Assembly (NCBI GenBank): GCA_003696955.1
Contig: RFGU01000023.1
Location: 1 to 64,000, forward strand
From: Deltaproteobacteria bacterium
Lineage (GTDB): Bacteria > Myxococcota_A > Polyangia > Nannocystales > Nannocystaceae
Reading direction: 5' to 3'
Length of the DNA stretch: 64,000 nucleotides
Shown here: positions 7,757-14,123 of the stretch, one piece after another
How the letters are laid out: the number at the start of each line of letters is the position of its first letter
Numbering within the stretch: the stretch's first letter is position 1
Made by a program: the position numbers and the translations under genes
Notes under the pieces: model-generated
The model's database searches: none
What the model saw: the letters and a program-made list of their open reading frames with translations, nothing else
Told to the model about the DNA's origin: nothing

Positions 7757-8746
7757 GTGGATCCTTCGGCACGCTCGGTTGCGGATCGCCCGCGGCCGCG
7801 GTGCTCGGCGCTCGCCATCGCCGTCGCCATCGCCATCGGCCCCACGGACCTGCGGGCCGCCCCAGGGCGCACACCCGAACCCGGCGCGACGGCGACGACC
7901 GGGACCGAAGCCGAGACGGTGGGATCCGAGACAGGACCACGACCGGTCACGAGCCCCCCACCGCCGCGGGTTCCCGTCCCCGCTCGAGACGGCAAGGATG
8001 GAGGGATCGATGGGGCGCAACGTCCCGGGCGACCCGACGGCGGCGGCGGCGAGGCCGTTCCGTCCGGCCGCCCGACGGGATACGTCCTCGCGCCGACCCA
8101 CCGCGGCACCGGCCTGCTCGTGACGGCCGGGCTGCTCGGCGCCGCCGCCCTCGCCGAACACGCCGTCGCCCTCGCAGCCTTTCGCAACACCTGCGGCCTG
8201 GCCGAGGACGGCGTCGAACAGTTCCAACAGGGCGACGGCCAGGATCCGCAGATGCAGGTGCGCGAGGTCGTGGAGATCGGTGCCTTCGCGGTGCTGTGCA
8301 CCGTCTCCATCGGCCCCGCGATCACGCTGCGCGCCGTGGTGCCCGTGTTCCTCGGCGGCTCCCTGGCGGTGGCGGCCGGCGGCGGTCACCTGCGCGGCAC
8401 CTACCTGGGGTATCGCGACACCTTCGTCCGTCCCCGCGCGCGCAAGGAGAAGGTCCTCTTGGGGGTGGGCGGGGCCCTCGTCGCCCTCGGGGGCACCGTA
8501 TGGCTCGGCAGCCGACTTTCCATGCTGCGCAACCGGGTGGGCTGCGACTCGATCACGTGCCTGGCCGGCTACGATTTCGCCACGCTGCACCTTTCGGCCG
8601 CCCTGTCGATCTCCGGGGCGGCCACCTTGGGCCTCGGCCTCGCCTACCGCACGTCCCGCCGCCGGTTCCTGCGGCTCGAAGAACTCCACGTCGTGCCGAT
8701 CGCGGGCCGGGGCAGCGGTGGGATGGCGCTTTCGGGCCGCTTCTAG
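7757..8746 (+). CDS. Hypothetical multi-pass membrane protein with Pro/Gly-rich N-terminus, 329 aa
   Basis: Not recognised. From GTG 7757 the protein begins with a signal-type hydrophobic segment (CSALAIAVAIAIGP), then about 80 residues rich in Pro, Gly, Thr and Glu. Four or five hydrophobic stretches follow: GLLVTAGLLGAAALAEHAVAL, FAVLCTVSIGPAI, AVVPVFLGGSLAVAAGG, VLLGVGGALVALGGTVWLG and LSAALSISGAATLGLGLAY. Two short Cys-containing loops (NTCGL, GCDSITCLAG) could be disulfide-bonded. The design, a signal peptide and Pro-rich linker before small membrane helices, is common among uncharacterised myxobacterial proteins. It is convergent with ftsA and 28 bp from its end. Confidence 0.6.
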   Translation: MDPSARSVADRPRPRCSALAIAVAIAIGPTDLRAAPGRTPEPGATATTGTEAETVGSETGPRPVTSPPPPRVPVPARDGKDGGIDGAQRPGRPDGGGGEAVPSGRPTGYVLAPTHRGTGLLVTAGLLGAAALAEHAVALAAFRNTCGLAEDGVEQFQQGDGQDPQMQVREVVEIGAFAVLCTVSIGPAITLRAVVPVFLGGSLAVAAGGGHLRGTYLGYRDTFVRPRARKEKVLLGVGGALVALGGTVWLGSRLSMLRNRVGCDSITCLAGYDFATLHLSAALSISGAATLGLGLAYRTSRRRFLRLEELHVVPIAGRGSGGMALSGRF

Positions 8747-8774
8747 GCGCGGGACGGCGCGGCGTGGAACCGCG

Positions 8775-10043
8775 TCAGAACAGCTCCCGCACCCACGAGG
8801 AGAGGCGTCGACCGAGACTCGGGCGGTCGTCGTGCAGATACGTGCCGTCGGTTAGGGGTTCGTGGGCGGCACCGTAGAGCACCAGGCCCACCGCGGTGGA
8901 GAACCGGGGATCGGCAATCATTTGGGAGAAGCCGCCGTCCTTGACGGACACCCGGGCGTCGCCCACTCGCACGCCTCCCACGCCCACCTCGGGGATCCCG
9001 CGGCGCACCGGAACGCGGAAGATGTCCTCGGCGAGTTCGCAGATCCCCTCGAGCTGGGCGGCACCGCCCGTGAGCACGATCCCCGACGCCGCCAGGTCGG
9101 CGCAGCCGCTGTGTAGGAGGCTCTGGTGCGCCAGCAAGAGGATCTCCTCGACCCGGGGCTCGATGATCTCGGCCAAGAATTTGCGCTTGTGCTGCCGAGG
9201 CGGGCGGGGGCCGACGCCCGGCACCTCGATCTCCTCGTCGTCGCCGACGAGCCGGGCGAGGGCGCAGCCGTGCTTGTTCTTGAGCCGCTCGGCCTCGGCC
9301 ACGCTCGTACGCAGGCCATGGGCGACGTCCTGGGTGATCCGCTGGCCGCCCATGACGAGTACCGACGTGAACACGTCGCTTCCCTCGTGATAGACGGCGA
9401 TGTCGGTCGTGCCACCCCCCATGTCGATGAGGGTCACCCCCAGGTCCATCTCGTCCTCGTGCAGGACGGCCAGGGAACTGGCGATGGGTTCGAGCACCAC
9501 CTCCTGTACGTCCAGCTCCGCACGATTGCAGCACTTGACGATGTTCTGGACACTGGTGACGGCGGCGGTGATGACATGGGCCCGTACCTCCATGCGGACG
9601 CCGCTCATCCCGATGGGATCTCGGATCTGGCCCTGGCCGTCGATGATGTACTCGATGGGGATCGTGTGCAGGATCTGGCGGTCGAGGGGGATGTTGACCG
9701 CCTTGGCCTGTTCGAGCACGCGCGCCACGTCCGCCTCGGTGACCTCGCGGTTGCGCATGCTGACCTGCCCGGTGCTGCTGAAGCCCTGGATGTGCCCTCC
9801 GGCGATGCCCACGTACACGGTCTCGACGCGGGCGTCGGCCATTTGTTCGGCCTCCTGCACCGCCGCGGCGATGGACTTGGTCGTCGCCTCGATGTTGACG
9901 ACGACCCCCTGGCGGAGCCCGTCGGAACGATGGGTGCCGACCCCGAGGATCTCGATGCCCGACGGGGTGAACTCGCCGATGATGGCGGCGATCTTCGTCG
10001 TGCCGATGTCGAGGCCACAGATGATTTCACCGATCTCTGCCAT
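8775..10043 (-). CDS. ftsA: Cell division protein FtsA, 422 aa
   Basis: Actin-fold ATPase that tethers FtsZ filaments to the inner face of the cytoplasmic membrane and recruits later divisome proteins. N-terminal phosphate-1 loop CGLDIGTTKIAAIIGEF, the 1C subdomain after residue 80, phosphate-2 loop LIDMGGGTTDIAVY, and 'GIVLTGGAAQLEGI' near the adenosine pocket are all visible. The last dozen residues (GRRLSSWVRELF) form the basic amphipathic membrane-targeting helix typical of FtsA. ATG 10043 has GAAGGAAG at about -8. Its first 17 bp overlap the end of ftsQ. FtsZ is upstream rather than downstream, unlike the common ftsQ-ftsA-ftsZ order. Confidence 0.96.
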   Translation of the reverse strand: MAEIGEIICGLDIGTTKIAAIIGEFTPSGIEILGVGTHRSDGLRQGVVVNIEATTKSIAAAVQEAEQMADARVETVYVGIAGGHIQGFSSTGQVSMRNREVTEADVARVLEQAKAVNIPLDRQILHTIPIEYIIDGQGQIRDPIGMSGVRMEVRAHVITAAVTSVQNIVKCCNRAELDVQEVVLEPIASSLAVLHEDEMDLGVTLIDMGGGTTDIAVYHEGSDVFTSVLVMGGQRITQDVAHGLRTSVAEAERLKNKHGCALARLVGDDEEIEVPGVGPRPPRQHKRKFLAEIIEPRVEEILLLAHQSLLHSGCADLAASGIVLTGGAAQLEGICELAEDIFRVPVRRGIPEVGVGGVRVGDARVSVKDGGFSQMIADPRFSTAVGLVLYGAAHEPLTDGTYLHDDRPSLGRRLSSWVRELF

Positions 10044-11049
10044 GGTGTCTTCCTTCGGAGGGGGGGCGGGAGGCGGATGCGTCGTCGGTCGTCGGGCCGT
10101 TCGTCCGGGGCCCGGGGGTGAGGAAGGCCGCCGTCACCCACGCTTCATCGTCGCGGGGCGCGGCGTCGAGGGCGACGCGACCGAGATCGTCGACCTGCGG
10201 TCCGAGGGCGGCGCGCAGGGCATCGAATCGCGCGAGGGCCTTTCGTAGGTCGCCCCGCCCGAGCCGAAGCTGGGTACCGCGCACGGCCGTGTACAAGGTG
10301 ACGGACCCGTCGTCGTCCACGTGGACCTCGCCAAGGAGCGGACGAGGGCGCTCGGCGTAGGCGGCGATGGCCTCGAGGGCGCGCTCCATGGAAGGCGAGA
10401 TGGCGCCGCCGCGGTCGAGGCGGACACCCGTCACCACCGGCAACCCCACCCCTTCGCCGGGTTCGCGGCGCTTGAACGGACGGCCCGATCGATCGACGAG
10501 GTACATCGCACCGGCCGCAAGCAAGGCCACCGGCTCGTACTCCTCCACCTCCACGATGAGCGTATCCGGCAGGCGACGGGTGACCTCGGCTCGCGCCACC
10601 CAAGGGTGCTCGGTGACCTCGCGGGCGAGGGCCTCGAGATCGACCGACAGGAGGTTCCGGCCGTGGGCCAGCCCGAGGAGGTCCCGCACGGTGTCGGTGT
10701 CCACGTGGGGCGTGGGGCGAAACTCGAGCTTGCGCGCCTCGAACCGCGGTGCACTCGTGGCGTAGGCGTGGGCGCTGGCCACCGCCTCCACGAGCCCCCA
10801 ACCGATCCCGGCGGCCAGGACGAACTTGATCCAGGGAAGTCGGCCCGCGAGCCGCTTGCACGTCGATGCGGCGGTCCGAAACCGGACACCGCGACCGTTG
10901 GACCGGGCGCGCCCCGTTGGGGTCGCGGTCCCCCGGCTTGCGCCGGTTTTCCTGGAATTTCGCCGGTTTCGCCGGTTCCCACGGCGCTTGCGAGCGTCCA
11001 GGGAATGGGCGCGGCGGGACCGGAAGATGCCGAGGCGAGGGGCGTGCAT
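10027..11049 (-). CDS. ftsQ: Cell division protein FtsQ/DivIB, 340 aa
   Basis: Bitopic divisome protein linking cytoplasmic and periplasmic division factors. A very basic N-terminal tail of about 70 residues (many Arg/Asn) precedes one membrane helix (IKFVLAAGIGWGLVEAVASA), then a POTRA domain (FRPTPHVDTDTVRDLLGLAHGRNLLSVDLEALAREVTEHPWVARAEVTRRLPDT region; 'HPWVARAEVTRRLPDTLIVE' is characteristic), then the FtsQ beta domain (LGEVHVDDDGSVTLYT). ATG 11049 is the only obvious start but lacks a clear ribosome-binding site; the long Arg-rich tail is unusual. The C-terminus overlaps ftsA, indicating coupling. Confidence 0.9.
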   Translation of the reverse strand: MHAPRLGIFRSRRAHSLDARKRRGNRRNRRNSRKTGASRGTATPTGRARSNGRGVRFRTAASTCKRLAGRLPWIKFVLAAGIGWGLVEAVASAHAYATSAPRFEARKLEFRPTPHVDTDTVRDLLGLAHGRNLLSVDLEALAREVTEHPWVARAEVTRRLPDTLIVEVEEYEPVALLAAGAMYLVDRSGRPFKRREPGEGVGLPVVTGVRLDRGGAISPSMERALEAIAAYAERPRPLLGEVHVDDDGSVTLYTAVRGTQLRLGRGDLRKALARFDALRAALGPQVDDLGRVALDAAPRDDEAWVTAAFLTPGPRTNGPTTDDASASRPPSEGRHHGRDR

Positions 11050-11205
11050 GGACGTGATCGCGGGAGGGCGTCCCCTCTCGTCGATACCCAGCCGGAAGGT
11101 CCCACCGCAAGAAATCGGGCGGCGCGGGCTTGCGCCATCGCTCCGACGACGGCCCGAACACCGAAAAAATCGGCCGGATTCGGCGAGAAAATGCCCCTCC
11201 GGGCC

Positions 11206-11233
11206 TTGTCAGGCGATCCAACCTTCCTAAAAT
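11206..11233 (+). promoter_or_regulatory. Sigma70-type promoter for the histone gene
   Basis: TTGTCA at 11206-11211 and TAAAAT at 11228-11233 are separated by 16 bp, close to consensus. The predicted start would give a 5' leader of about 70 nt before the histone ATG at 11309. The same TTGTCA -35 occurs in front of the TPR lipoprotein gene (35443-35471). Confidence 0.6.
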
Positions 11234-11308
11234 GGCCGCGAGCCGCCCAGAAACGACCTTGCGGCGAACCGTTCAACATTCCCACGAAGCATCACGCGAA
11301 GGAGCATC

Positions 11309-11518
11309 ATGGCCAAGTCCAAGTCCACTGGTAAGCGCAAACCCCGAGAGATCGTCGTCGTCGGTTCCAAGATCAAGGACGTCGTCCGCCAAGCTGGGCT
11401 GCGCAGCGATGGAGAACTCGTCCAGGCCGTTTCCGAGAAGGTCCACGACCTGCTCGAGGCGGCGATCAAGCGCGCGCAGGAGAACAAGCGCGGCACCGTG
11501 CGCCCGTACGACCTGTAG
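11309..11518 (+). CDS. Bacterial single-fold histone, 69 aa
   Basis: Short chromatin protein with a histone fold, comparable to the Bdellovibrio histone Bd0055 and to archaeal HMfB; expected to dimerise and bind DNA. Residues 1-13 are a basic tail (six Lys or Arg). Helix 1 is about 18-29 (GSKIKDVVRQAG), loop 1 carries R32 and S33, the long helix 2 runs about 34-59 (GELVQAVSEKVHDLLEAAIK), loop 2 is KRGTV. The diagnostic R-x-T pair (R61, T63) and the Asp seven residues after the Arg (D68) match the R52/T54/D59 spacing of HMfB, where they bind DNA and form a fold-locking salt bridge. Helix 3 is cut to a few residues, ending PYDL. AAGGAG lies 5 bp before ATG. The gene has its own promoter and two hairpins after it, and sits between ftsQ and ftsZ on the opposite strand. 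Confidence 0.85.
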   Translation: MAKSKSTGKRKPREIVVVGSKIKDVVRQAGLRSDGELVQAVSEKVHDLLEAAIKRAQENKRGTVRPYDL

Positions 11519-11524
11519 CATCGT

Positions 11525-11550
11525 GAAGGTGCGCCCTTGGGCGCACCTTC
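11525..11550 (+). terminator. Perfect 12-bp hairpin after the histone gene
   Basis: GAAGGTGCGCCC and its exact inverse flank a TT, starting 7 bp after the histone stop. It reads as an 11-bp stem with a CTTG tetraloop. There is no T-run right after it, but the position is as expected for a terminator. Confidence 0.7.
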
Positions 11551-11559
11551 GTCCCCACT

Positions 11560-11592
11560 GCGACGGAATCGCGATCTTCGCGGTTCCGTCGC
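11560..11592. terminator. Second hairpin between the convergent histone and ftsZ genes
   Basis: GCGACGGAA pairs with TTCCGTCGC around an inner CGCGA/TCGCG stem; on the + strand it is followed by TTCGTTT. Its position between two converging genes suits a bidirectional terminator that also ends ftsZ transcription. Confidence 0.6.
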
Positions 11593-11618
11593 TTCGTTTG
11601 GTGGGTGGACGCGACGGA

Positions 11619-12905
11619 TCAGCGCAGGTAACCCGAATCTTCGCGCCGACGCATATAGGCCGGAATCTCCACCGACTCGTTCGACGGTGCCGGATCGCGG
11701 GACCACGGTGAGGGTGCAGGTTGCGGCCCGGTGGCGCCCACCGGGTAGCGACTTGCGGTTCCTGCGGGCTGCGGGGCGACCGGCGCGGCAGGCGGCGGTA
11801 CGTGGCGCGGGTTGAGGAGCCGCGGCTGGGCCGGATAGACCCCGGTCTCCTCGGGCGCATAGGGCCGCTCACGGCGGGGCGCAGGTGGCGTCGCGCCCAT
11901 GCGACGTCGTTGCCCGGAATCGGCCGATTTCGCGACGTCGGCCTGGGCATCGAAGCCCGTGGCGATGACCGTGACCTGGATCCGGTCCTGCATGGCCTCG
12001 TCGATGACGGCGCCGAAGATGATGTTGCACTCCTCGTGGGCCTCCTCCTGCACGATGCTCGCGGCCTCTTCGACCTCGTGCAGGCTCAGGTCCGGCCCCG
12101 CCGTGATGTTGAGCAGGATGCCCTTGGCGCCCCGGATGCTCATCTCACCGAGCAGCGGACTGTTGATCGCCGCATGGGTCGCCGCCGATGCGCGGTGCTC
12201 GTCGGTGGCGATGCCCATGCCCATCAGGGCGCGCCCCTGCTCGGCCATGATGGTGCGCACGTCGGCGAAGTCCACGTTGATGAGGCCGGGGACGGTGATG
12301 AGGTTCGACACGCCCGCCGTGGCGTGGAAGAGCACGTCGTCGGCCAGCTTGAAAGCCTCTTGCAGCGGCGTCCGCTGGTTGACCACCTCGAGCAGCCGCT
12401 GGTTGGAGATCGTGATGAGGGTATCGACCGACTTCTCAAGTTCCTCGATGCCGGCCTCGGCCGCTTGCGCCCGCCTGCGGCCTTCGAACCGGAACGGACG
12501 GGTGACCACGCCGACGGTCAGGGCGCCCGCCTCCCGCGCGATCTGGGCCACCACGGGTGCGGCGCCCGTCCCCGTGCCGCCGCCCATGCCGGCGGTCACG
12601 AACACCATGTCGGCGCCTTGGACCGCCTCGGCGATCTCTTGCACGCTCTTCAAGGCCGCCTCGCGTCCGCGGCTGGGATCGGCCCCCGCCCCGAGCCCCC
12701 GGGTCAGGTCGTCTCCGAGACGGATCCGTCGGGGGGCGTGGCTGGCCTCGAGGGCCTGCACGTCGGTGTTGGCAGCGACGAAATCCACGCCCTCGAGACC
12801 GTGGGTGATCATGTTGTTGACCGCGTTGCCACCGGCACCGCCGACGCCGATCACCTTGATCCGTGCGTGGTCCATGTAGTTCTGGTCGAGTTCGAAGTGG
12901 GGCAT
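11619..12905 (-). CDS. ftsZ: Cell division GTPase FtsZ, 428 aa
   Basis: Tubulin homologue that forms the Z ring. Visible: [14 protein letters not shown] at about 20, the tubulin signature [15 protein letters not shown] at about 104-118, the N-x-D-F-A-D region ([11 protein letters not shown]) contacting the next subunit, and a C-terminal peptide [10 protein letters not shown] that recruits FtsA and other partners. Between the GTPase core and that tail is a Pro/Ala-rich linker of roughly 90 residues. GAGGAC lies 8 bp before the ATG. It is downstream of aroE and upstream of ftsQ-ftsA on the same strand, with the histone gene interposed on the other strand. Confidence 0.97.
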   Translation of the reverse strand: MPHFELDQNYMDHARIKVIGVGGAGGNAVNNMITHGLEGVDFVAANTDVQALEASHAPRRIRLGDDLTRGLGAGADPSRGREAALKSVQEIAEAVQGADMVFVTAGMGGGTGTGAAPVVAQIAREAGALTVGVVTRPFRFEGRRRAQAAEAGIEELEKSVDTLITISNQRLLEVVNQRTPLQEAFKLADDVLFHATAGVSNLITVPGLINVDFADVRTIMAEQGRALMGMGIATDEHRASAATHAAINSPLLGEMSIRGAKGILLNITAGPDLSLHEVEEAASIVQEEAHEECNIIFGAVIDEAMQDRIQVTVIATGFDAQADVAKSADSGQRRRMGATPPAPRRERPYAPEETGVYPAQPRLLNPRHVPPPAAPVAPQPAGTASRYPVGATGPQPAPSPWSRDPAPSNESVEIPAYMRRREDSGYLR

Positions 12906-13020
12906 GGGTTCTTGTCCTCGGGGTTCCTCGGGCGTGGTCCCGTCCTAATCCGTCCCCGCGGCCCCCGCCAAAAAACGCGAGACTTTCGGCGCCACGCCAC
13001 CGATCATGTAGGTCTATGTC

Positions 13021-13866
13021 CTACATCTCGAGCGCGCGACGCATGGCGTCCACGACCCGCGCCGGAACCTCGTCGCCCCACCACAGGGCCTGGGCGCGGA
13101 CCCCCTGGTGGAGCAGCATGGCGCGTCCGTCCTGCGTCCTTCGTCCGGCCGCCCGGGCCCGTCGCAACAGGGCCGACGGGTGCCGTCCGTAGCTGAGATC
13201 GACCACCGCCGCACCGGGAGCGAGTACGGCCGGATCGGGATCGATCGGGTACGCCGTGGGCCCGCCCTCCATGCCCACGCTCGTGGCGTCCACGAGCAGG
13301 TCGGACCCGGGCAGGCACCCGGAAAGTTCGGACCAGCCCCGCGCGGCGACACCGGCCCACGCGGGCAACGCCGACGGCCGCCGCGATATCCACGTCACCT
13401 GCCCTGCGACGCCGCGGGCGAGAAGTCCCCAGACCACGGCCCGGGCCGCTCCGCCGCCCCCGAGGACCACGACGCGATCGACGTGGCGGATCCCCAGTTC
13501 GCCGAGGCCGGCGACGAACCCGTCGGCGTCGGTGTTGTGGGCCACCCAGCCACGTTCGCCGCGCACCAAGGTATTCGCGGCACCGATGGCCCGGGCCGCC
13601 TCGGAGGCGTCGACCGCCACGGCGAGGGCGCGCGCCTTGTGGGGCACCGTGACGTTCAGGCCGGCGAGGCCGAGCGCAAAGGCCCCCGCCGCGGCCGTCG
13701 CGAAGTCCTCGGCGAGGACCCGCAGGGCGACGTAGACCCCAGGCCGCCCCCACGCACGCAGCCCGGCCTCGTGCATCGCCGGCGACAGGGAGTGCGCCAC
13801 CGGATCGCCGAGCACGGCGAAGACCGGCCGGCCAACCTCGCGCAGGGGATCTCGCGCATTCGACAC
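13021..13866 (-). CDS. aroE: Shikimate dehydrogenase (NADP+) AroE, 281 aa
   Basis: Reduces 3-dehydroshikimate to shikimate in aromatic amino acid and chorismate synthesis. The substrate domain shows GDPVAHSLSPAMHEAG, then LNVTVPHK with the catalytic Lys, and NTDADGF with the catalytic Asp. The NADPH-binding domain carries LGGGGAARAVVW and then SRRPS, which fits NADP preference. The C-terminal LLHQGVRAQALWWG matches the family's 'L-x-x-Q-g-x-x-x-F-x-x-W' helix. GTG 13866 gives a typical length; GTG 13884 is an in-frame alternative. It begins about 50 bp beyond the tRNA-Leu terminator hairpin. Confidence 0.94.
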   Translation of the reverse strand: MSNARDPLREVGRPVFAVLGDPVAHSLSPAMHEAGLRAWGRPGVYVALRVLAEDFATAAAGAFALGLAGLNVTVPHKARALAVAVDASEAARAIGAANTLVRGERGWVAHNTDADGFVAGLGELGIRHVDRVVVLGGGGAARAVVWGLLARGVAGQVTWISRRPSALPAWAGVAARGWSELSGCLPGSDLLVDATSVGMEGGPTAYPIDPDPAVLAPGAAVVDLSYGRHPSALLRRARAAGRRTQDGRAMLLHQGVRAQALWWGDEVPARVVDAMRRALEM

Positions 13867-13913
13867 GGAGGCGAAGCATGCCACGTCCGGCGACCGGCCC
13901 CCGAAGACGAGAC

Positions 13914-13948
13914 GCGCACCGGGCTCCTTCGGGGGAGCCGCGGTGCGC
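13914..13948 (-). terminator. Terminator hairpin after tRNA-Leu
   Basis: GCGCACCGGGCTCC pairs with GGAGCC-CGGTGCGC with one bulged G and a 6-nt loop. It starts 3 bp beyond the tRNA 3' end and separates the tRNA from aroE. No clear U-run follows. Confidence 0.6.
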
Positions 13949-13950
13949 GG

Positions 13951-14033
13951 TGCGAGGGAAGGGACTCGAACCCCCACGGCCAAAGGCCACACGGACCTGA
14001 ACCGTGCGCGTCTACCAATTTCGCCACCCTCGC
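13951..14033 (-). tRNA. tRNA-Leu, anticodon CAG
   Basis: On the minus strand the RNA begins GCGAGGGTGGCGAAATTGG and folds with a perfect 7-bp acceptor stem (GCGAGGG/CCCTCGC), discriminator A, an anticodon arm CACGG-TTCAGGT-CCGTG giving anticodon CAG, a long variable arm (GTGGCCTTTGGCCGTG region) as in class II tRNAs, and a T-arm with GTTCGAGTC. The CCA end is not encoded. It reads CUG, a frequent codon in this GC-rich genome. Confidence 0.96.
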
Positions 14034-14044
14034 GTGGGGCCCGG

Positions 14045-14073
14045 AAGGTAGGCCCTCGGCCGCCCCGGGTCAA
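14045..14073 (-). promoter_or_regulatory. Promoter of tRNA-Leu
   Basis: On the minus strand TTGACC (14073-14068) and TACCTT (14050-14045) are separated by 17 bp and lie about 12 bp before the tRNA 5' end, which is the right geometry for a stable-RNA promoter. Confidence 0.7.
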
Positions 14074-14123
14074 GTCACCACCCGAAGTCCCGGCGCCGCC
14101 GCGTTCCGGGTCCACCCCCGGGC

